In this document: positions 1 to 5,250 of the stretch, piece after piece | How the letters are laid out: every line of letters starts with the position of its first letter | Position numbering within the stretch: position 1 is the stretch's first letter | NCBI GenBank assembly: GCA_937957815.1 | Contig: CALFXN010000603.1 | Location: forward strand, 1 to 6,139 | DNA length: 6,139 nt | Direction of reading: 5' to 3' | Source: an uncultured Synergistales bacterium | Lineage (GTDB): Bacteria > Synergistota > Synergistia > Synergistales > Aminobacteriaceae | Translations under genes and position numbers: made by a program | The notes under the pieces: generated by a model | Databases searched by the model: none | Seen by the model: only the letters and a program-made list of their open reading frames with translations | What the model was told of the DNA's origin: nothing

Positions 1-57
1 GACGGCATACGAGGTAAGGCCACGGGACTGGAGTTCAGACGTGGGCTCTTCCGATCT
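1..57 (+). other. Illumina P7/index adapter (contaminant)
   Basis: These bases match the Illumina multiplexing adapter. Positions 1-15 match the end of the P7 flow-cell primer, 16-23 sit where an 8-base index belongs, and 24-57 match the 34-base read-2 primer ending in GCTCTTCCGATCT. There are three mismatches, at 14 (A to G), 25 (T to G) and 44 (T to G). All three are changes to G, as expected of G over-calling in two-colour sequencing. The match is from memory of the adapter sequence. The stretch is library-derived, not genomic, and should be trimmed. Confidence 0.97.
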
Positions 58-281
58 TTCCATGCGACCGGACGACGGTGAGCAAGCATCTTGCCGTCCT
101 CAAAAGCCTGGGCGTGATCGAGGACCGGAAAGAGGGGTTGTACGTCTATTACCGGCTTCGAATGACGTGCCTGCTTCCGTTCCTCGCGTGCCTTGAGCGG
201 GTTGTCCGGAGCGGCGGGTGCGGGTGCGCGGGCTCCCTCGCGGAAGAGGCCCCCGAAAATGTCGTTGTTCCGGATCGTTGA
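58..281 (+). CDS. arsR: ArsR/SmtB-family repressor, 3' part only
   Basis: This is the C-terminal part of a small winged-helix metalloregulator of the ArsR/SmtB family, which represses its operon until As(III) or a related metalloid binds. The frame, read from base 60, gives DRTTVSKHLAVLKSLGVIED, the typical recognition helix, followed by the beta-wing with EGLYVYYRL. About 74 codons remain; the family is usually 90-120 residues, so helices 1-3 are lost to the adapter junction. Any CVC metal site in helix 3 would lie in the missing part. The remaining C-terminus carries four cysteines, two of them as CGC, a possible alternative metalloid site (inference). GTG at 78 could be called as a start but lies inside the HTH and is not the true start. 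The thioredoxin-like gene follows after 29 bases, which suggests co-transcription. Confidence 0.88.
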
Positions 282-295
282 ACGTTTTTGAATGT

Positions 296-302
296 GAGGA
301 GG
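296..302 (+). promoter_or_regulatory. Ribosome binding site that sets the start of the thioredoxin-like gene
   Basis: GAGGAGG lies 8 bases before ATG 311. It fixes the start there rather than at an upstream in-frame ATG at 218, which overlaps the repressor gene. Confidence 0.85.
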
Positions 303-310
303 AATCGGGA

Positions 311-541
311 ATGAAGATTCAGGTTCTTGGAACGGGATGCCCCAAGTGCAAGAAGCTTGCGGCGAACGCCGAAGAGGCCGCGAAGGGCCTCGGGATCGCG
401 TTCGAGATCGAAAAGGTGACCGACATCGACAGGATCGTCGATTTCGGCGTCATGACGACTCCGGGCCTCGTCGTCGACGGAAAGGTCGTCGTCGTCGGCA
501 AGGTCCCCTCCGTGGAAGAGATCAAAAAGCTGCTGGCGTAG
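311..541 (+). CDS. Thioredoxin-like redox-active disulfide protein (arsenic-linked type)
   Basis: This is a 76-residue single-domain thioredoxin/glutaredoxin-fold protein, presumably cytoplasmic (no signal peptide). The active site is GTGCPKCKKL near the N-terminus (Cys10, Cys13) and the cis-proline loop is TTPGLVVDG (Pro51). The length and pattern match the 'redox-active disulfide protein 2' family (TIGR00412), which I know to occur often beside ArsR regulators and COG0701 permeases. The likely role is thiol-disulfide exchange, perhaps keeping As(III) carriers or the Cys/Sec residues of ArsM reduced; that role is inferred from context. It sits 29 bases after the repressor gene, but an intrinsic terminator lies between it and the permease, so it may be the last gene of an arsR-trx transcript. 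Confidence 0.9.
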   Translation: MKIQVLGTGCPKCKKLAANAEEAAKGLGIAFEIEKVTDIDRIVDFGVMTTPGLVVDGKVVVVGKVPSVEEIKKLLA

Positions 542-626
542 CGCGCCGCTGCGCGCCGTCGCATGGAGGCCCCCACGGGCGTGTCGTGTGACGGTGACCG
601 GAGTCGCGTTCTGCCGTCGGATGTAT

Positions 627-664
627 CGGGATCTTCGGGCCGTCTGTGGAAGATCCCGTTTTTT
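627..664 (+). terminator. Intrinsic terminator between the thioredoxin-like gene and arsP
   Basis: A perfect 10-bp stem (CGGGATCTTC at 627-636 pairs with GAAGATCCCG at 649-658) has a 12-base loop and is followed directly by six Ts (659-664). This is textbook Rho-independent architecture reading on the plus strand. It would end the arsR-trx transcript or attenuate read-through into arsP. No T-run lies on the other side, so it is not bidirectional. Confidence 0.85.
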
Positions 665-673
665 GAGAGCTTT

Positions 674-693
674 ATGTGGCAAAAAAGCCACGT
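674..693 (+). repeat. Small hairpin in the arsP leader
   Basis: ATGTGGC (674-680) pairs with GCCACGT (687-693) across a loop of six As, with one G-T wobble. It lies after the terminator and about 20 bases before the arsP ribosome binding site. It could be a leader structure or chance; I see no ArsR-type operator consensus around it and no convincing -10/-35 pair between 665 and 713. Confidence 0.4.
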
Positions 694-713
694 TACGGCA
701 TTCGGTTTTTTCC

Positions 714-720
714 GGGAGGG
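714..720 (+). promoter_or_regulatory. Ribosome binding site that sets the arsP start
   Basis: GGGAGGG lies 8 bases before ATG 729. This selects ATG 729 over the open frame that extends back to ATG 588. The 47 extra residues are Arg/Cys-rich, do not look like permease, and run through the terminator. Confidence 0.8.
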
Positions 721-728
721 CCTTCCGT

Positions 729-1898
729 ATGAATGACGAACTGAAAAAATTTCTGTATCTCGCCGCCGCGTTTCTCACGTTCTACTTCATGCCCGTCGAC
801 AGTCCGCGCTTGCAGGCGGCGGCGATCGAATCGCTGGCGATGCTCCACGAATACGCCAGGGAACACGTGCTGCTCTGCCTCGTTCCCGCGTTCTTCATCG
901 CGGGCGCGATCAGCGTTTTCGTCTCCCAGCAGGCGGTCATGCGCTACCTGGGCGCGAAGGCGAAGCGATGGGTCGCCTACACCGTGGCGGCCGTTTCGGG
1001 GACGATCCTCGCGGTGTGTTCCTGCACGGTCCTTCCGCTCTTCGCCGGAATCTACAAGCGCGGAGCTGGACTGGGGCCGGCGTCGGCGTTTCTCTACTCC
1101 GGCCCGGCGATCAACGTCCTCGCGATCATCATGACCGCGCGGATTCTGGGGCTGGAACTCGGCGTCGCGCGCGCCGTCGGCGCGATCGTCTTCAGCGTCG
1201 TCATCGGCGTTCTGATGGCCTTCATCTTCCGGCATGAGGAGACGCAGCGCCAACAGGCGTTCGCGGACCTGCCCGTTCCGGACGCGGTGCGTCCGCTGTG
1301 GAAGACGGTGTTCTTCATGATGGGCATGGTCGTCTTCCTCGTGTTCGCGAACTGGGCCGCGCCGAAGCTCCCGATCGGCGTGTGGGCCGCCCTCTACGGC
1401 GTCAAATGGTGGATCGCAGGAGCCGCGCTCGCCGCGACGATCCTCTCGGTTCGCATGTGGTTCACGCGCGACGAACGCTCCGAGTGGTACGCCTCGACGT
1501 GGGGGTACGCGCTCCAGGTGTTGCCGCTGCTCTTCGGCGGCGTTCTCGCGGCGGGATTTCTTCTCGGCCGGCCCGGACACGAGGCGATCATTCCGAGCCA
1601 ATGGGTCACGGCCCTCGTCGGCGGCAATTCCCTCTTCGCGAACTTTTTTTCCTCGGTCGTCGCGGCGTTCATGTACTTCGCGACGCTGACGGAGGTTCCC
1701 ATTCTCCAGGGCCTCATCGGGGCGGGCATGGGCAAGGGGCCGGCGCTTGCGCTGCTGCTCGCGGGCCCGGCGCTGTCGCTTCCGAACATGCTCGTCATCC
1801 GAAGCATCGTCGGGACGAAGAAGACGGTCGTCTACGTGAGCCTCGTGGTCGCGCTTTCGACGATCGCGGGGATGCTGTTCGGCGCATTTTTCGGGTAG
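729..1898 (+). CDS. arsP: ArsP/COG0701 (UPF0718) permease
   Basis: This is a 389-residue integral membrane protein with about ten hydrophobic segments (roughly residues 8-22, 47-66, 82-106, 117-140, 148-167, 193-209, 227-241, 258-280, 294-318, 337-352 and 366-387). It belongs to the ArsP_1/DUF318 permease family (PF03773, COG0701). The diagnostic motif is AVCSCTVLPLFAGIYKRGAG, with the Cys97-Ser-Cys99 pair at the end of a membrane helix, followed by GPASAFLYSGPAINV. The second half repeats the layout with GNSLFANFFSS, TEVPILQGL and AGPALSLPNM. Characterised ArsP members export trivalent organoarsenicals such as methylarsenite, which fits the methyltransferase encoded 81 bases downstream. Not every COG0701 member has this substrate, so the family is secure and the substrate is inferred from context. 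Confidence 0.88.
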   Translation: MNDELKKFLYLAAAFLTFYFMPVDSPRLQAAAIESLAMLHEYAREHVLLCLVPAFFIAGAISVFVSQQAVMRYLGAKAKRWVAYTVAAVSGTILAVCSCTVLPLFAGIYKRGAGLGPASAFLYSGPAINVLAIIMTARILGLELGVARAVGAIVFSVVIGVLMAFIFRHEETQRQQAFADLPVPDAVRPLWKTVFFMMGMVVFLVFANWAAPKLPIGVWAALYGVKWWIAGAALAATILSVRMWFTRDERSEWYASTWGYALQVLPLLFGGVLAAGFLLGRPGHEAIIPSQWVTALVGGNSLFANFFSSVVAAFMYFATLTEVPILQGLIGAGMGKGPALALLLAGPALSLPNMLVIRSIVGTKKTVVYVSLVVALSTIAGMLFGAFFG

Positions 1899-1927
1899 TC
1901 GGGGTTTATCGAAGTCTTTTTTCGGAT

Positions 1928-1957
1928 GGCCGTCGCGGATTGATCCGCGAGACGGTC
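1928..1957 (+). repeat. Inverted repeat between arsP and arsM
   Basis: Two stacked helices, CCGTC/GACGG outside and GCGGA/TCCGC inside, form an 11-12 bp stem with a 2-base bulge (GA at 1949-1950) and a tight loop. No T-run follows it; six Ts (1917-1922) lie just before it instead, so it is not a plus-strand terminator. It ends 7 bases before the arsM ribosome binding site, so it could be an mRNA stability or processing element. Confidence 0.5.
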
Positions 1958-1964
1958 ACTCATG

Positions 1965-1972
1965 AGGGGTGA
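1965..1972 (+). promoter_or_regulatory. Ribosome binding site that sets the arsM start
   Basis: AGGGGTGA, close to the anti-Shine-Dalgarno complement AGGAGGTGA, lies 7 bases before ATG 1980. It overlaps the alternative in-frame ATG at 1962 and so argues against that start. Confidence 0.75.
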
Positions 1973-1979
1973 CGGGACA

Positions 1980-3209
1980 ATGGTTCAGGATTCACACGCG
2001 CAGGACGCGCTTCGGGAAGCGGTGCGGAAGCGCTACGGCGACTCCGTGACGCGGCGGAAGAGCTGCTGCGGAGGCGAGAGCTGCGAAGGCGGTTTCGCTT
2101 CCGGGGTGTACTCGGGCGACGAGAACGCCGCCGTTCCGGAGGAGGCCGCGGGGCTCTCGTTCGGTTGCGGCAGCCCGACGCGGCACGCCGGGCTCCATGA
2201 CGGCGAGGTTGTTCTCGACCTGGGGTGCGGGGCCGGGACGGACCTGGTGCTCGCGGCCGGGATGGTGGGCCCCCGGGGGCTCGTGTACGGCCTCGACATG
2301 ACCGACGAGATGCTCGAAGCGGCGGATCGCACGGCGAAGGCGTCTGGCTTCGACACGATCCGGCTGCTGAAGGGCGTTCTGGAACGGATTCCGCTCGCCG
2401 ACGGCTCCGTGGACGCGATCATCTCCAACTGCGTGATCAACCTGGCGGGCGACAAGGCCGCGGTGCTCCGGGAGGCGCTTCGCGTTCTCCGGCCCGGCGG
2501 ACGGCTCTGCGTCGCGGATACGACCTTTTCGGGGAGCGTGCCGGACGCGATCCGGAGCGCCGGTCCCGAAGCCTGGTGCGGGTGAGTGTCCGGCTCTCTT
2601 CCGGAGGAAGAGTATGCCGAATTGCTGCGGAAAACGGGCTTCGTCGATGTCGCGGTCGAACGCATCCGAACCTATCGCCTGACGGACGCAGACGGCCGTT
2701 CGGTCTTCGGCTCGCTGACCGACGACGAGGCGAAGGCCGCGGACGGTCGGCTCGGAAGCGCGATCGTCCGCGCGAAGAAGCCCGTCGCAACACCCGTCGA
2801 AGGGCGGGAGTACGAACTCCGGAGCGCGACACCCGGAGATCTCGAAGGCGTCGTCGGGCTCGTCGAAGCGTGCGGACTGACGAGCAAGGGTATCGCGAGC
2901 GGACTCGGGGACTTCGCCGTGATCACGCTCGCAGGCGTGACGGAGATCGCCGGGTGCGTCGGGCTCGAATGGGGCGGCGGCGCGGCGATGATCCGGAGCC
3001 TCGCGGTGCGGCGGTCGGCCCGGAAGTACGGCTTCGGCGAGCGGCTCGTCCGCTGGGCGATCGAACGCGCCCGGTCGGCCGGCGTGGAACGCGTCGTGCT
3101 GCTCACGGAGACGGCGCCGCGCTTCTTCGCGCGCCTCGGGTTCGCGGCCGTCGAACGCTCGTCGCTGCCGAAGGCGCTTCTCGAATCGTCCTCCGTCGCG
3201 CCGACCTGA
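1980..3209 (+). CDS. arsM: Selenocysteine-containing arsenite methyltransferase ArsM fused to an ArsN2-type GNAT domain
   Basis: This frame codes for 409 residues if UGA 2583-2585 is read as selenocysteine (Sec202). Residues 1-75 hold the arsenic-binding region with a Cys29-Cys30 pair and Cys63 in SFGCGSP. Residues 76-183 are the SAM-dependent methyltransferase core, with motif I VLDLGCGAGTD, then GLDMTDEML, ISNCVINL (Cys151) and LRPGGRLCVAD. After AWCG the UGA falls where ArsM proteins have their last essential Cys. The same frame then gives VSGSLPEEEYAELLRKTGFVDV, normal ArsM sequence, ending near residue 268 (AIVRAKKP). Residues 278-400 form a GNAT domain with RSLAVRRSARKYGFGERLV (acetyl-CoA loop) and VLLTETAPRFFARLGF, features of arsenic-linked ArsN2. 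ArsM converts As(III) to methylated arsenicals using SAM; the ArsN2 substrate is not known to me. Without Sec insertion the product would be a 201-residue protein lacking a catalytic residue. A sequencing error of TGC or TGT to TGA is the alternative. Confidence 0.85.
2583..2585 (+). other. In-frame UGA read as selenocysteine (Sec202)
   Basis: TGA lies in frame between AWCG and VSGSLPEEEY. ArsM proteins have a conserved Cys at this point (C224 in Cyanidioschyzon ArsM). The spacing from Cys151 here to residue 202 is 51, against 50 between C174 and C224 in that enzyme. GTG 2586 directly after it could be taken as a start, but no Shine-Dalgarno sequence precedes it and it would begin inside the ArsM domain. 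Confidence 0.82.
2591..2619 (+). promoter_or_regulatory. Candidate bacterial SECIS hairpin
   Basis: Directly after the UGA, CTCTTCC (2596-2602) pairs perfectly with GGAAGAG (2606-2612), closing a GGA loop. Below a small internal loop (T2595 against T2613-T2615), CGGC (2591-2594) pairs with GCCG (2616-2619). The loop starts 17 bases after the UGA and opens with two Gs. As I recall them, the bacterial SECIS rules ask for a loop of at least 3 bases, about 16-37 bases from the UGA, with a G in its first two positions; all are met. A weaker competing hairpin exists (TCCGG 2589-2593 with CCGGA 2601-2605). The element also codes for the conserved GSLPEEEYA segment. Confidence 0.75.
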
Positions 3210-3382
3210 AATCCCGAAGGGGTCTCCTGTATGGAGGTGCGCCTCGCGTAGGATTCGTGGGAGCGCTTCAGACACTGAGCGGAAGCAAGAGCAGGCAACG
3301 AAAAAAGCGTTCCAGAGGGTATCTCATGTTGAATTGTGCCTATGTCCCGTACGGTTCTCAAGGCCCCTAAAAAAACCCAATT

Positions 3383-3398
3383 CCGGCAGGCCGGTTTT
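3383..3398 (+). terminator. Weak possible terminator after arsM
   Basis: CCGG-CAGG-CCGG forms a short 4-bp GC stem followed by TTTT. It is the only terminator-like element in the 272-base gap between arsM and the sulfatase gene, and it lies 170 bases after the arsM stop. A short stem and a short T-run make it weak. Confidence 0.3.
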
Positions 3399-3417
3399 CG
3401 ATTCTGCAAGAATCGTT

Positions 3418-3423
3418 TATACT
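3418..3423 (+). promoter_or_regulatory. Possible -10 element of the sulfatase promoter
   Basis: TATACT, one mismatch from TATAAT, stands out in an AT-rich pocket of an otherwise high-GC window, 58 bases before the sulfatase ATG. No good -35 box is present at 16-18 bases upstream (TTTTCG at 3395-3400 is poor), so an activator or another sigma factor may be involved, or the match is chance. Confidence 0.4.
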
Positions 3424-3481
3424 TTTCCCGCCTGTTCGTCCCATTGCCAACGAACGAACTCGAAGGGGGACTGAGAGACTC

Positions 3482-5242
3482 ATGCGTGGGAAACGAAAGC
3501 TCGTTGCGGCAACGATCGCGGCGTCGATGGTGGCGTCCGGGTGCGCGGCCGAAGCGGTCGCGAAGAAGGCGGCTCCCCGCTTTTCGCCGAAGCCGAACGC
3601 GGACGGGAACTACAACATCGTCTTCATCACCACGGATCAGGAGCAGTATTTCGCGGAATTCCCGCAGGGGACGGCGTACGAGGCCCGGCGGCTCCTCGCC
3701 GAAATCGGGACGACGTTCGAGAAGCACTACAACTGCGCGACGATGTCGACGTCGTCGCGGTCGGTGATCTACACCGGAAGGCACATCACGGACACGCTCA
3801 TGATCGACAACACCGATTTCGAGTGGCAGGGGATGCTCTCCGAGAACATGCGGACGGTCGGCGACATGATGCGCGCGGCCGGTTTCTACACCGCCTACAA
3901 GGGCAAGTGGCACATGGGGAACTCGAGCACGCTCTCCGATGTCTCCGAGGAGCTGACCGACCTCGAGCCCTACGGCTTCGCCGACTGGAACGTCTCGGGC
4001 GACTATATCGGCAAGATGTGGGAGGGGTGGGAGAAGGACCCGGAGATCGTGAGCCACGCGGCGAAATGGCTCCGGGAGACCGGCGTCGCGAAGAACGCGC
4101 AGGGGACGTCGTTCTTCCTCGCGATCAACATGGTCAACCCGCACGACATCATGTACTTCAACGACGATCCGGCGTGGGTCGGCCCGGTCCCGGTCGGCCT
4201 GCCGCCCGACGACCCCGTGTACGCGACGTCCTACGCCGCGGGCATTCCGTCGTCGTGGAGCCAGGACGTCAGCGACGACAGACTCCCGGACGCGCTCGCG
4301 ATCTTCAGACAGTTCATGTCGAGGCAAACGGGCCCTGTTTCGTCCGCTGCGAGCTGGAAGAGCTTTCAGGACTATTACTGGAACTGCATCCAGGACAGCG
4401 ACAACAATCTCATGGGCATCCTCCGGACATTGACGGATCTCGGGATGCTCGACACCACGATCGTCGTCTTCACGGCCGACCACGGCGACATGGCCGGAGC
4501 GCACGGGCTCAAGGGCAAGGGCGGCTTCATGTACGAACAGAACACGCACGTTCCGCTCTATATCCACCATCCCGAGATCCCGGGCGGCGGATCGGTCACG
4601 GCGGTCACGAGCCACATCGACCTCGCGCCGACGCTCGTCCACATGGCCAACATCGGCGAGGCGCGAAAGGCCGCGATCACGGCCGGACTTCCCGGAAAGA
4701 ACCTCATGGAACTCCTCCGGGGAACGAAACGGTCCGTCCGCGACGGCGCGCTGTTCTGCGCGGAGCTGATCTCGACGACGATGGCCCGGGCGAACAGGGA
4801 CGCCGCCGGAAACATCGTGTATTACTCCTTCGATACCAGCGTCCGCGGGTTCGTTCGGGCGATCATGACCGAACGGTACAAGTTCGCGCGGTATTTCCCG
4901 CTCGAGTTCGGCACGCCGACGACGATGGACGAGCTTCTGGCGAACAACGACATCGAACTCTACGACCTCGAGAACGATCCGGGGGAAATGACCAACCTCG
5001 CGGCCGACCCGGTCGCGAACGCCGCGCTGATCATGGAGATGAACGCGAGGCTCAACGCGTTGATCGCGGACGAGATCGGCGTCGACGACGGCTCCGAGGC
5101 GAAGGACATGATCGCGGCCTACAACGCGGCGCACGAGATTCCGAAGACCGGAAGCTGCGCCGCCGGGCCGACCCCGCTTGCGGGGCTTCTCGTACTGCTG
5201 CCGCTGTTCGCGGCCGCGTCCGGATTCAGGCGCGGGAAATAG
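3482..5242 (+). CDS. Secreted sulfatase (arylsulfatase A-like, Ser-type formylglycine site), lipobox and C-terminal tail
   Basis: This is a 586-residue hydrolase of the alkaline phosphatase/sulfatase superfamily (COG3119) that should remove sulfate esters outside the cytoplasm. The N-terminus is a lipoprotein-type signal (RGKRK, hydrophobic core, ASGC with Cys21). Metal-site motifs are NIVFITTDQ (about 45-53) and TADHGDM (Asp333, His334). The active-site signature is STSSRSVIYTGRH, with Ser89 where the formylglycine precursor belongs; canonical is (C/S)xPSR, so Ser replaces the usual Pro. YKGKWHMG (140-146), NPHD (219-222) and the C-terminal IELYDLENDPGEMTNLA (491-507) are typical of the family. 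Residues 557-586 form a tail of Cys559, a hydrophobic stretch and FRRGK, like a C-terminal sorting/anchor signal. AAGGGGG at 3463-3469 is the likely ribosome binding site. The radical-SAM gene 8 bases downstream fits a Ser-type sulfatase, which needs anSME maturation. The substrate is unknown. Confidence 0.9.
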   Translation: MRGKRKLVAATIAASMVASGCAAEAVAKKAAPRFSPKPNADGNYNIVFITTDQEQYFAEFPQGTAYEARRLLAEIGTTFEKHYNCATMSTSSRSVIYTGRHITDTLMIDNTDFEWQGMLSENMRTVGDMMRAAGFYTAYKGKWHMGNSSTLSDVSEELTDLEPYGFADWNVSGDYIGKMWEGWEKDPEIVSHAAKWLRETGVAKNAQGTSFFLAINMVNPHDIMYFNDDPAWVGPVPVGLPPDDPVYATSYAAGIPSSWSQDVSDDRLPDALAIFRQFMSRQTGPVSSAASWKSFQDYYWNCIQDSDNNLMGILRTLTDLGMLDTTIVVFTADHGDMAGAHGLKGKGGFMYEQNTHVPLYIHHPEIPGGGSVTAVTSHIDLAPTLVHMANIGEARKAAITAGLPGKNLMELLRGTKRSVRDGALFCAELISTTMARANRDAAGNIVYYSFDTSVRGFVRAIMTERYKFARYFPLEFGTPTTMDELLANNDIELYDLENDPGEMTNLAADPVANAALIMEMNARLNALIADEIGVDDGSEAKDMIAAYNAAHEIPKTGSCAAGPTPLAGLLVLLPLFAAASGFRRGK

Positions 5243-5250
5243 CGCCCCGG

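Noticed and set aside
588..728. N-terminal extension of the permease frame back to ATG 588
   Set aside because: The 47 extra residues are Arg/Cys-rich and unlike the family, the stretch includes the intrinsic terminator, and ATG 729 has a well-placed ribosome binding site.
674..736. 20-codon leader ORF overlapping the arsP start
   Set aside because: It has no clear ribosome binding site and its ATG is part of a small hairpin; nothing in the peptide suggests a regulatory leader.
1917..1957. Terminator after arsP
   Set aside because: The six Ts come before the hairpin rather than after it on the plus strand, and the minus strand reads As there, so neither direction has terminator order.
2586..3209. 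Separate acetyltransferase gene starting at GTG 2586
   Set aside because: No ribosome binding site precedes it, and its first ~65 residues are the C-terminal part of ArsM in the same frame; read-through of the UGA explains it better.
3336..3767. Plus-strand frame of 143 codons across the sulfatase start
   Set aside because: It overlaps the sulfatase signal peptide and active-site region in another frame and turns into an Arg-rich shadow.
2672..5134. Long minus-strand open frame of 820 codons
   Set aside because: It is an Arg/Val/His/Asp-rich shadow of the GC-rich plus-strand genes and covers clear sulfatase, ArsM and ArsN2 coding sequence.
3541..5250. Upstream extension of the radical-SAM frame through the sulfatase gene
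   Set aside because: The frame is open only because of high GC content; the translation before ATG 5251 is low-complexity shadow of the sulfatase, and the radical-SAM homology starts just after that ATG.
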